The translations under genes were made by a program, and so were the position numbers. From Takakia lepidozioides (Eukaryota; Streptophyta; Takakiopsida; Takakiales; Takakiaceae), in contig CM060731.1 of the NCBI GenBank assembly GCA_030704615.1, positions 24,616,001 through 24,676,000 on the forward strand: a DNA stretch of 60,000 nucleotides, read 5' to 3'. Positions 10,700-21,302 of the stretch are shown here, piece after piece; position 1 is the stretch's first letter; every line of letters starts with the position of its first letter. Below the pieces are notes generated by a model. It saw nothing but the letters and a program-made list of their open reading frames with translations. It did no database searches and had not been told where the DNA came from.

Positions 10700-11460
10700 A
10701 TTGAACTCCATGAACAGGTGTCTGGCGAAGGGCTGGAGCAGAGGATTCCCTGCTTGGCCCAGGAATCTGTGAAGGTCCCGTGGAGAGTAAGTTGAGCCTC
10801 AGGATGTCTGGCGATGTCTGCAGTCAATTTCAACCAAGCTTTCTTAGCCTCAGTTGGAGCATTAAAAAAAACCATAGCCAGCAGCATTGAAATCGTGCAA
10901 TTGGAGTTATTAAAGGTCCATTGGCATCTTGTTTTGCATATGTGCCATAGCCCAGCAGCTCTGATTGTTTCAGACACCTGGCAAGATGATGCAAGGTGCT
11001 TTGTTGATGGATCGTAGTTGAGTAGCAAGGCTGTGGGCGAGAGAGGGGTCGGTGCCCAGGTTCGAAGGACTAAGTTGAGAATAGGCCAGACTTTGGATGG
11101 AATTTTACAGTAAAGGAGGCAGTGCTCAATCGATTCCACCACCCCCAACGAACAGCACCTGCATATGAGAGCATCCGAGAATTGGAGCCAACGCCCAACT
11201 TTGTGGATCCTTTCGCCACCTGCCAGAGGAACGCGCTAATCTTCGCAGGTCTCGTTTTCACCCAAATTCCATTCCAGATTTATTTCCAATGTTCTTCATG
11301 GAAATTGTAGGCCCCCCATTTGGCATCCCATTTGGAAATGAGGAGGGGAGAGGCATTGAGGCATTTATAGCCTTTTTTCGCAGTGTACTGGAGGAGTGAG
11401 GAGACCACCTTGCACTTCAACTGGTTTTTTAGAAAGTCACTTGCAGGGTTGCAGTTCGAT
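10700..11460 (-). mobile_element. LINE fragment with RT zinc-binding (zf-RVT) region
   Basis: Minus-strand coding remnant in two frames: KISAFLWQVAKGSTKLGVG (about 11240-11180) then EHCLLYCKIPSKVWPILNLV (about 11125-11065) and a C-terminal tail ending near 10660. The pattern KI..FLW......T....EH.L..C....VW is that of the zinc-binding domain after plant LINE reverse transcriptases. Upstream bases to about 11460 continue as a degraded ORF (KWDAKWGAYNFHEEHW). The protein is unlike LINE family A, so this is a separate family, 5'-truncated and frameshifted. Confidence 0.65.
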
Positions 11461-12090
11461 CCAGGGGAATGGCGCGCTCACGAGGAATTTGCAACACGCG
11501 CGCGATTCTCTTCTCTCTCTCTCTATTACCTCAACACACCAAATTTCTTGTCTGTTTTGTGTGTTCTTGACGTTCACGTGTGTGTGTCCAAAGCAGCTCC
11601 TCTGCACACAAATGGTGCTACTTAGCAAACAGGAGACAAGGTTTGTGGAGCGGGGAGAGTGTTTCTTAGGCCCCGACCGCACCTGCCAGTTAGCTAGTAG
11701 GCCAGTAGCTGCTACTGTGAGCATGCTGCTACCCTAGCGAGGGGTTGAAGTTGGCAGCACCGTGAGCTCTCCATCTTTCTTTGGATTTCCACTCTTCCAC
11801 GGAGCATGCCACCATCCCTGAGTTCATCTAATAACAGCATGGTCGACTCTGTTCCTATTGCACGTTCCTATTGCACATGATACTTCTCTTCCATGAAAGG
11901 GCATGGAGGACACATTGAAAATGCCAAGGGCCAAGGTTGCTTTTTTCAATTATACAAACTGTCAAACACCAAATGCAAAGGGGGCAGCTTCAATTTGAAT
12001 AGAATGCATGGATATGCCCATCCAGATTCACTGCGCATTTTCTGAAGTCACAGTAGGAAAACAGAGTTGCAGGTGAACACATCCTTTGCA
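11461..12090. other. Intergenic / 3' UTR of the TBC gene
   Basis: No gene is recognised here. There is a short CT-rich stretch at 11508-11526. The part next to 12091 should hold the 3' UTR and polyadenylation region of the minus-strand TBC gene. Confidence 0.5.
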
Positions 12091-15000
12091 TTATTGATTG
12101 TCTCTGGACATGGACTGCTTTTCTGGAACTTTCTGGGGTAGTGGAGGATTGCCAGTGCGCTCATACTCTTGACGCAGTCCCTCCAGTCTCTTGGATACCT
12201 GCGTGGATGCATCGAAATCTTGTTACTCCAGCCAAAGGCATGGAACACTGACTTGCAATACAATGACCTCCTTAAGAGCTGATTAATTTCCAGTAATTGT
12301 CTGAAGCTGTTCAGAAATAACAGCTAATGAGAGATAACACCCCTAGCACAACTAAGTGTGAATGAAAGGGCACACGGAGCAAGTCAAATGTTCATTCATG
12401 GTGCTTCTCCTGGCACATTTCCATCACACCTTTCTGGTCATCCTATATCACACAATGAGGCAAACAGTGAGAGAACTACTTGGCTTGTGATGCTACTCAG
12501 GTTCTTAAGGAGACAGGGCAGCCAGACAGGAACGGCACGGAAACAAGTGGAAGATAGTTACCTTGATACTGTAAGCCATGGGCAGTAGAGTGTCAGGCTG
12601 CAGAGCACCCTCAGGAAAATAACGCAATGCGTGCACCAACTTTTCAAATGGCAGCTTTACCTGCCATACCAACTCCAAGGTCCAAATCAGTTGGATATTT
12701 TGTCTTACTCGTGATTGGACTACAAACAACGAAAATTGCGGGATTGACTTTCCAGCTTACATGCACAACCCACAACAAGTGGCAAACTGATCAACTTGAG
12801 GAACAATTCATAGACCTAATGCACTTAACAAAGATAAACACCCATTCAACCTTATCTGCGGAAGATATCTAAAAGTTAGGAATACACACCAGATCATCCT
12901 GGCAGTATTTCAGCAAAGCGAGCCCTACTCGGAATATGATTTTCACACCCTGCATCCAGAATCCCTCACAAATATCAGTGATCTCACATCTTCAATGTCA
13001 GGTCGAGCAATTTCCCCCCGCATGACTTGTAGGCTTCATCCGAAGAGTTTCTCTGCAAGCCACCTCAGGCTTTGCTTACAGATCCTTTTGCGTTCTACAA
13101 CTTCCACCTTGTCTCCCCTTGTGGTGGGGCTTTCCTTTTCTAAGGAAATGGTTTTCTCAACCACTCTCTGCTGGTTAAACTGAAGTTGATTTGAGCCTCA
13201 AGAAGGCTTTTTACTATAACCGCAATTTGATGGAGGCATTCACCCCAGAATTCAAGCCCCAAGAGGCAATCCGCTTTCTGGCATTGAAATTAGCTGAGTG
13301 GAAAGAGTTGCAAGGACAGACAGTCTTTCTCCACCTCTCATTCAGAAGAATAGCTACGATGCATCATGTCCATAGAGCAGACTTAAGGGTTCACTGTTTC
13401 CCAGCCAGATTGACTTACTGTACAAAGGTCCGCAACTGACTATTGATATAAACTTCGGGAACTTGAGTCCCACTTGTTGATCAAATGCTGCGAGGGAGCT
13501 GTGACTGCCTTTGCCAGGCTTCAGCTCAAGCAACATTCTGAGGCCATAGTAATTGTGACTGCAATCTCGGCACCTATTGGAGGAATATGGGCCATACACT
13601 AAGATTGCAGAAGGCCTGGATGAAGAGAGTGACAGACAGAGGGATGGATCATAATAGACTGTGGTTGCCACTCTTATTATAATGGAAGAAAAGACATAAG
13701 GAAGGAAGGGTGAACCTCGTAGAGAAAGACATCCCAGATCCGCAGAGCCAGGGGGAATGGGAAGGAGTAAGAAAAGACAGTGATGAACCATTGACTCGCG
13801 TACATGCTCGGATTTATCATCTCTTGCTCGAAATGTGCTCCTACCCTTGGCAAAATTTCTTTCACCAACCTCTCCAACTGAAACAGATACTGCTGTACCA
13901 GGGGTAGACCCACCTATCTCCCCACCAAACAACAAAATCAACAAGGATCAGTCAAGAGTGGAAGCAAGAGAGAAATGTCCTCATAAGACGTTGTTTGCCA
14001 TAGCCTTGTGGGCATAGACCCCACCCACAGAGAAAGAGAGAGAGATAGTGTGACCAAACAATACAAGACTCTTCAGTGATCTTTTTAGCCTCTAATATAG
14101 TCTTTTTCCCCAGTGCTCTCTGCCCCTCTGCTGCGCCCAGCTAAAGCAGTACTCAATCTTTCAATGAATATGCAGTTCATGCAAGATTGTTTCCAGCCCG
14201 AAAGGGTTGTATGCCTCGAGGCCAATGTTGTAGGAAGAGGAAACATTCACCCTAGTGCTGGTTGATCGAGTCTGCAAATTTCAGGAAAATGCAAAGCTGA
14301 GGTAATTAATCCATTGATTTGTCACCCAACCTACAGTCGAAACATTGAGGGGTTCTTACCAAATAGAGGCCTTCCATGGGGGCATGAACAGCACCCTTCA
14401 GCAAGGCCACGAGTAGCCAAAAAGCATCTTCCTCACTCATGTACAACAACAGTAACCCTGCTAGAAATCCCATACCCTGTTCACTCAAACAGAACCTGTT
14501 GTCAATCAACTTGCTCATGTGTTGTCCAGAAGGTGGAATTGATGTTAGAGCGTGTTTATTCAATTTTGACCCCTCCTAATTTATGGCGTAGGCAAGACAC
14601 ATTGATGCTTTCCAACAAATTCATTTTATCATTTATCGTAGTCACTCCATGCTTAGAGATAAAACATGCAGAGACAACCACCTCTGCAATGCCTACCCAG
14701 AGCCGTCAGTGTTCCACAACGAATACAAGACCAATCCTGAATGTAAACTCATACATCTGATTACCATCCGGGCACTACTTCAATGTCTGACCTCCTGCAC
14801 AAGGCTCATGTATAGTGCAATTTCGTATATGCCGCACAGGTCTGTCATACGATTACAAATAGATAATTACACTTCTCATAGAGTACACATCAATTAGACA
14901 CTTCTGGGAGAGGGATGCCATGAAAAGCCAGAGATTTTCACAACTAAAGTAAATGGAAAGATGGAGATTAGCACCTGAACATAACCCACATCTTGATCAT

Positions 15001-16052
15001 AGACGGAGTAGGCCTTGAGGACATTGTAGAGGGAACGCTGACCAGGTCCATGCCTTTGCTGGAAAAACACATGAGATGGAAATGTGCGCGAAATATCCCT
15101 TATAATGTCCAATTCTGCAGCTGATGTTTCATACAGCACCAATTGCTGCCAGAAAATCACACACACTGCTATAAGACAAAACAAACTTTAAAGCATCCAT
15201 AGGTTGCCCAAAGAGGCTCAGGGAAGAGTAGAACAAGGTTGAGTTTCCTTGCAAAAGTGACCTTCCCTGTCCTCTCACCTTCTTGGTGGAATTTCATCTG
15301 ACAAATCTCTCCAATGCCTCCCCTGGTGTTTGACAGGCAATCTGTGTCTATCAGTTGGTCCGCCCCCATCCTTTTCTGTCAGTGTGTGTATCCCTCTCAG
15401 TGCATTCAATTAACTGCATGACAGAGAGAGTTACAAGAGGATAGGAGAAGGAGTACCTCGTACACGCCTTGATTCATGAGCAGCAAATCACGACTACCCG
15501 AGATGAGTTGCCAAACAAGTCCTCGAAGACAGTCAGGGATGCCCTTGCGCACACGACGCTTCACAACCTGTGGTTTTCTCCGCACGTAGTGCTTCCAGTC
15601 AGTGCCCCCAACTCCAATCATCTTCCGCCATTTACGGAGCCTCCGCTCCTCTCTGTCACACAGCATTTTTGTGTTGTATCAGTCTGCACTGGATACAAAC
15701 AGCTCCAACACTCAATTGCTCAGATTTCAGAAATGGGTATTTGCACCAACCTCTGCAACAGACAAGACATGAAAATCATGTAACGGATGCCCGATCCTTA
15801 ACTCTAGAGTGAAGTTAGGCACGCGTAAAGAAGGGAAAAACCCCTTCACAGAAGCACATACCTATCAGTGGCAGGAACAAACCTCTCACGCTCACTTTGT
15901 GGTCGGCACTTCGATCCCTCAACAGGCGAGCCTCCACCAGATTTTATGAAGCCATATCTATCAACAGGCCGTAGGCGGGGAACAGGACCAGGCTCAAATT
16001 CAGCAGGTTCAACGCGCTGCCTCTCACCCTCAGAATTGCTCGCCCCATTCAT
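12091..16052 (-). CDS. TBC-domain RabGAP, complete 8-exon gene (379 aa)
   Basis: GTPase-activating protein for Rab GTPases, acting in membrane traffic. All eight exons can be read on the minus strand with GT...AG borders and consistent phases: 16052-15862, 15652-15457, 15145-14975, 14476-14360, 13913-13716, 12949-12890, 12660-12562 and 12198-12091. Exon 2 has KMIGVGGTDWKHYVRRKP and RKGIPDCLRGLVWQLISGS. Exon 3 has the arginine-finger motif IIRDISRTFPSH and ends YVQ, so the glutamine finger is kept as YVQ/GMGF across the exon 3-4 border. Exon 4 has LYMSEEDAFWLLVALL. Exon 5 has NPSMYASQWFITVFSYSFPF and LRIWDVFLYE. The start at 16052 gives a short disordered N-terminus (NGASNSEGERQR). No lesions are seen. 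Intron 4 holds a LINE tail in a TC tract; another LINE fragment begins about 110 bp upstream of the start codon. The protein resembles plant TBC proteins of the EVI5/RABGAP1-like group; which Rab it acts on cannot be told. Confidence 0.92.
13977..14030 (-). repeat. LINE family A 3'-tail fragment in TC tract, TBC intron 4
   Basis: On the minus strand, TC-rich sequence (complement of 14031-14048) leads into GGGGTCTATGCCCACAAGG and then CAACGTCTTATGAGGAC, followed by TTTCTCTC. This is only the last ~50 bp of LINE family A, flanked on both sides by TC-rich DNA, in the sense orientation on the TC strand. Confidence 0.75.
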
Positions 16053-16161
16053 AATCTTCCACAGCTGGCTTGCTTCCAGGCAACAGCGAGGACTCCTTTC
16101 TTGAAGTCTTTATCTACATTTCACAACACGAAGTTTGCTTCTATTTCTATGCCATTTCCTT

Positions 16162-17395
16162 GACTGGCTGGAGAGCGGTCTTAGACATTGGTGATTCAAT
16201 GAGGCGCTCCAGGAAGACAACCAAGGGCAGGGACTTCAACTTGAAAGTTTCTACCCGGTTTGACACACAGGATGAGGTTGATTCCAAGCATGCAGACAGA
16301 CAGACAAACCGACCTAAGAGTACTGAGCCTGAGCGTCGTGTGACTGAAGGATTTGGTACTCTGAATGGTTTACGGATCCTTAAAGTTTACACAAGACGAG
16401 CAAAATCTAAATCCGGGGTAATTGTCCCCCTTTTTCGCAGAACGGTTGGCCGTCCAGGAACAACCATAGACTACCTCCACGACAAACCATTCATATGCAA
16501 AGGGCTGGCTGGCTTGCGGCTGGGCACTTTCAGTTTCTCAGGACTGACTAACCAAAGGAAACAATCGAAGTGGGTCAAGTTCTTCGGGCAACTCATATGC
16601 ATATCTGTGATCTGTGCAGGGCAAGAGACATGTGAAACTTGGGACAAACTGCTTGGAGATGTCAATGGTTATAAGAGGACAGGTAAGACGTGCGCACTTA
16701 AGGCAGCCTGCCAAACGTGGTCAAGAAGGGGTTGGCTTCTTGATTGTCAGATTATCAAACAAGGGTTTGCGGTATGAGCACAGTATCTGGCTAAAACTGA
16801 AATTGAAGGGCGGCATGTATACGAAGGACCCCTTTGTGGGTTGTGTTGAGGGGACCCTTAGTGCTGACGCGGACAAAGCCTTGGAAGACGTAAAGCTGGA
16901 CTGTGCTAAGTTCCTTGAAAAAGGTCAGGTGGTCTTATTGGGTGACTTCCATGCCCGGGTGGGCAAAGGTCTTCATCAGGATGATACCATTGGGCCTTTT
17001 GGTGAGGACGAGCTGGATTCTAATGGTAGACGGTTGATAAACTATGAGGAAGAACTTCAGCGTTTGACCTTGAACATAGGTCAACAGGAGACGGCCAAGT
17101 GCAGTGGACTCGTGAGAAAGCCCAAACTGGGAAGGTTCCATTGTGGATTATATCGTAATGGACAAAAAATAGTTTCCCCAGGGTGTCAGTGTGTTCATCG
17201 ACACAACTGATATTGGTACCTTTGACCACTTTCGGAGTGAGATCAAAAGGTGTTTTCCCAGAGATCTGTGAAACGTTCGATTCGGAAGTGGCGTATAGAA
17301 AACTTCCAAAATGAAGAGGTCAAGGTTGATGTTTAGCCTTGCAAGAGGCTCTTCCTCATTTTGTCCACTCACTGCAAGACCTTCAATCTCGCTCC
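16162..17395 (+). mobile_element. LINE family A fragment (endonuclease region), plus strand
   Basis: This fragment starts at LTGWRAVLDIGDSMRRSRKT and covers the N-terminal segment and APE endonuclease (GQETCETWD, VVLLGDFHARVGKG, GPFGEDELDSNGRRLI). It ends in the linker (HFVHSLQDLQSRS) near 17395. Both element ends are missing, and there are frameshifts near 16730 and 17160. It lies head to head with the TBC gene, about 110 bp upstream of that start codon, and so occupies the expected promoter region. It shows the uninterrupted site for the insertion at 4303-4448. Confidence 0.85.
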
Positions 17396-17446
17396 TTTGG
17401 CCTCCTTCATATGCAAACTATGGTATTCCAATTTTGGAATCTCCCT

Positions 17447-18060
17447 AATATGTCAGACCTGTGGATGTTCAGCAGGTTCCAGAGATGGACCTTGATCAGG
17501 GCAGACATCATTGCGCACCCTCCATATCCCCTGTTTTCTGAGCTTGTCGAAGACTACTACAACAACAGCTTCTCAAACCCAAGCGGACCTGCATATACTC
17601 GTGAACAGGCCCTTCTAACCAACAGGAGACCAATGTTCAGGTACCAGCTTGATGCGTTGAGGTTGTCAAAAATATATATCATCTGGAGGTGCGGCCCATG
17701 TTATTGATTAGTGTCATGAGCACTCTAGAAGGGTTACAGAAACTATGCCTTAGTATGGTGCTGCAAGCGGGTTTGGACGACATGTTCTTTTAGAGAGCTT
17801 TTTGGCTAACATGTCATACCTGTGGATGTTCAACAGGTTCCAAAGACGGACTTGATCAGGGCAGCTGTAATCTTTCTAGAATGCTCCCTGGGACACTAAT
17901 CAACAACATGGGCCGCACCTCCAAATGATATATTACTAAAAAACTCAATGCATCAAGCTAGTACCTATACAGGCGTCTCCTGTTGGTTATAAGTTCACGC
18001 CTAGTTCACGAATATATGTAGGTCCGCTCTGGTTTGAGGGCAAGCCGTTGTTGTAGAACA
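17447..18060. repeat. Composite direct plus inverted repeat
   Basis: A ~58-bp unit (ATGTCAGACCTGTGGATGTT...) occurs at 17447-17506 and again in the same direction at 17806-17862. A ~190-bp arm at about 17565-17743 recurs inverted at about 18055-17866, sharing GGAGGTGCGGCCCATGTT and CCAACAGGAGAC. The left arm is open in frame to 17707 (EDYYNNSFSNPSGPAYTREQ...), which I do not recognise. It could be a MITE-like foldback or two inverted copies of one gene fragment. Confidence 0.7.
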
Positions 18061-18994
18061 AGAACTAGAACTAAAGTCTTAGGTTAAAGCTAAAGCTCTC
18101 CACCCAATCATAGAAACCACTATCATACACTATCATACTCTTACACTTCGACTAGTGGCTTCACCCCACGCTTATACAAGAAGATGTCTAGAAAGTCTAG
18201 ATCATCTCTATGATCTACTTGGCCACTTCCTAGGATGGTGACCATCCACCTTCTAGCCATCCACCTTCCAATGGCGGGTTAAACAAGGTAATCTCTTAGA
18301 CTTCTAAATGGTTGGCCTTCTCAACTCTTAGTCCAACAATCGAGAAGCTCAGGGGATATATAGGGAATTCCAAAAAGGCCTTGATGTGAAATGCATCGCA
18401 ATTCACTTGATCACCCCCTAAAAGTGCGCAACTCAATTGAATTGCAAGGGCAATTCAATTGAATTAACCCTAATTTGCAATTCAATTGAATTGTCGGCAC
18501 ACGATTCAATTGAATTGTAGTCAACAATTCAATGCAATTCAATTCAATTGTAATCTATAATTTTTAACTTATTTATATATATAATATATAATATATATGT
18601 ACATGTATATATTCAAATTATATTTATACACATATAAGAGTATAACCTAAAAATACATGTTGCCCGTCTCTATTCTTGCTGGCCATCTTTCTTGTGCCCT
18701 TGAGGAAATTGTGGAGTTGTGAAGCCACCCTCAGCCTCAGCGAGAAAGGGAGAGCCAGAGACGGAGACAGATCAGCAGCTTCTTGTGATTCACTGGTAGG
18801 CTCCGAAAAAAACAGACAAAATCAAACCTGACAATTGATGAAAGGCTTCCCCTACATCACCATGTAATCCCCTAACACTAGTACCTGGCCCAGGACAAAG
18901 AAAACAAAAAATATGTTCATCTTGACAATTATCAAAAATTTCGATACCCTTACAAAGGTATCATGTTGAAGTTGGGATGTGTGTTCTATACACT

Positions 18995-19600
18995 AGAAGC
19001 ATTCGTGTCTTTTCCGATTCGACTGTATGTCCGCGACCACTCCGGGAACCACTTGGTAGTAAACGGGACTACTGGAGAGTCGAAACAGACAATGTGGGCC
19101 CACGGGGGCATTTCAGACGGCGGACAGAAGTGGGGTCAACGACTCCGAAGTCGTAGCAGAATTCCGGGCTATTTTACGAATTGCGTAAATACATAAAATT
19201 TGAAAAAGCCAAAATTACAAGTGGTTGTAATTACTGCACATGCGACTACAAATTTTCTTTCCTAATTCGATTAATGGAATAAAGATATTTATTCATTAAA
19301 GTGAATATGTAGTCGACTCAACGACTCCATGAACCACTGCGCATTCATTGCACCCATGACTCGGCAGCACATTTGCTGACGTGGCTTTCACAAAAAGAGG
19401 TAAACAAAATGTGGCCTTGGGGGAATAGATATTTTAATACGTGCTGCCTCCACCTGGCAGAGACAAGGATGCAAGTGTTGCGTCGGTGGCGGGACATGGG
19501 AATGGAAATCCTGACACGACAAGGCCTTCGTATACTGTGAGCGCGCGTAGTGGCTTCTCAGAACGGTGTGACATCGGGGTCTTAGTCATTCATCATTTAC
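18995..19600. other. Non-coding interior of element I
   Basis: The stretch to about 19600 has short open frames without recognisable similarity. The sequence up to about 18995 (including the GTATCATGTTGAAGTTGG segment) recurs at 25050 and 31690. Confidence 0.4.
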
Positions 19601-20010
19601 AGAATGTGCTGGATGGAGGCACGATGGAGCGCGCATACGGGCATGCCCTTCTGGCATCAATTCCCAAGTATCCACGCAAGGTGAGACTGCTGAATTGGGT
19701 TTTTGCCCGTCTAGTTTTCTGACAGCATGCTCGAAACGTTCATAGTGTCATTGAGTGGCATCGCAATAATTTGATGTGTAGCTGCTTTTCCATTTCACAA
19801 GTTATGCAGAAGGCGTCACAGAAGAAGATCGCAAAGACGTCAAGGCTGAAGAATATGCCCTTTGGTTGTGAACTACAATCATATCATGCCAAACCCCATT
19901 TTGCCCACGCAGATGAGGGAGACATTCTGCATTTGCGAGTGGGACTTAATTCCTCTAAACCCAGCTTGAAGGTAGTTGTGACACCAGAGAAACTGGAAAC
20001 TACCTCCAAG
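19600..20010 (+). pseudogene. 60S ribosomal protein L27e gene fragment (copy 1)
   Basis: Two exon-like pieces of an eL27 gene. 19610-19682 gives DGGTMERAYGHALLASIPKY-PRKV followed by a GTGAG donor; eL27 proteins have DGT..RPYGH...AGI.KYP.KV here. 19803-19885 gives MQKASQKKIAKTSRLK, matching the eL27 stretch K.S.KK.AKRSR.KAFIK. The second piece is frameshifted after LK, where codons for NYNHIMP can still be read in another frame. The N-terminus is missing. eL27 is a universal large-subunit ribosomal protein; this copy lies inside a transposon and is not functional. Confidence 0.7.
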
Positions 20011-20239
20011 AAAGTTGAAACTCGCAAGATAGTCATGTATTCGTCTCATTATCTCCAACTGGGATTCCGAGTTATCATCCGACCCTTTACATGTGCGCTG
20101 GAATGGAGTATAATTATGGTTTAGGCAGTTATTGCCACCAGACGTTCGCTTCTCCAATTTTTACATTTAAGGATGTGTCTGTGTTTATGGCACTCTTTCT
20201 CCCAAGGAGGCCTGAGTACCCCCCTGTACTTGCAAGAAT

Positions 20240-20480
20240 TTGATGTGTAGCTGCTTTTCCCTTTCATAAATTATGAAGAAGCAGTCACAGAAGAAGATCG
20301 CAAAGAGGTCAAGGCTGAAAGCGTTCATTAAGGTTGTGAACTACAATCATATCATGCCAAACCAGCGGCGGCAGATGGTGTCATGAGACATTTTGCGATT
20401 TGCGCATAGGTGGACTTAATTTTGATGTTGACTTGAAGGCAGTTGTGACACCAGTGAAACTGGAAACTACAGGTTAGATG
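20240..20480 (+). pseudogene. 60S ribosomal protein L27e gene fragment (copy 2)
   Basis: A second, diverged duplicate of the interval 19764-20010. It reads KKQSQKKIAKRSRLK-AFIKVVNYNHIMPN then loses frame at a GGCGGCAGATGG stretch, with DVDLKAVVTP readable further on. It keeps AFIKVVNYNHIMP, which copy 1 has lost, so the two are independent decayed copies of one exon. The shared flank (TTTGATGTGTAGCTGCTTTTCC) shows that the duplication included intron sequence. Confidence 0.7.
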
Positions 20481-20489
20481 ATGGCGTGC

Positions 20490-21300
20490 TGCATCGCGAC
20501 ATAAACCTGCATTTGACATTCAGGCTTAGGATTCATGCAATTTGGTGCTAGTCAGGCCTGCACAGTTCCAGAGCACAAGTGGGAGCCCATCCGAGGGATG
20601 GGGACCTCGTAAGTGCTTCTTCATTTTGTACTCACCTTGTTTTTGCATCGCACTTGTACTACAAGGGGCAGAGCCATTTATCTGGCTGGAGGTTCAATTC
20701 CTCTACAAGTGAGCTATTCCCGTGTCACTACAATCAGTTAGATGTGTTTGTGGTGGTTGCTGGATTTGCGGCTCTGGGGCGTCTTGCCAAGTGCTTGCAG
20801 GGATCAACGTTAATGTGGACGTGGCAGTACATGTAGCAAAAAAACTCATTCGCTGGTGAAGAAGACCATGTTGCAACATATGTCATGCTATTGCTTCGAG
20901 AGTGCTGTTGTTGGGCAGGTGGGAGAATGCAACAACGGTGAGAAGGAAAGCAAGGGAAGCACAAAAAGGTGTCGTTCGGTCCTGCTCCTTTGGAGACACC
21001 CCCCATTCCACTGGTCTTTGTTCCTGGAAAGCATGCAGTTGGGCCAGAAAATGCATGCACACATTCACGTCTACTTCCCGTACATGAAGACGATCCTCTC
21101 CTCACATGTCAGAAACAATATTGGCAGAACAAAAAAAGGTTTGTTCACAAGACAGTACGGACCACATACCGGGACATTATCGATACTATTAACTGTCTCG
21201 CCCTTGCGCGCTTGCAGGACTGTACAAAATGGGTTCTAAGGACAATAAGAGTCCTTAGCATAGCTCTCGTCTATGAGCTGCTCGCTTAATGGACACTGAG
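20490..21300. other. Unassigned interior of element I
   Basis: Several overlapping short open frames on both strands with no recognisable family. Around 20648-20705 there is a GGTTCAATTCC box B-like word, with the inverted pair CACTTGT/ACAAGTG about 60 nt apart. No full tRNA fold can be drawn. Confidence 0.3.
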
Positions 21301-21302
21301 AT

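Noticed and set aside
11383-11737. Three overlapping ORFs of 80-113 codons
   Set aside because: They overlap each other and the LINE remnant and look like random open frames between genes.
19600-19722. Ulp1-like (C48) peptidase reading of CDIGVLVIHHLQNVL, since CACTA elements often carry Ulp1
   Set aside because: The next residues (YGHALLASIPKYPRKV) and the second exon fit ribosomal protein L27e much better.
20648-20705. Possible tRNA: CACTTGT...ACAAGTG with a GGTTCAATTCC box B
   Set aside because: Only ~60 nt, no D-arm or box A, and U8 missing. A chance pairing or a fragment at best.
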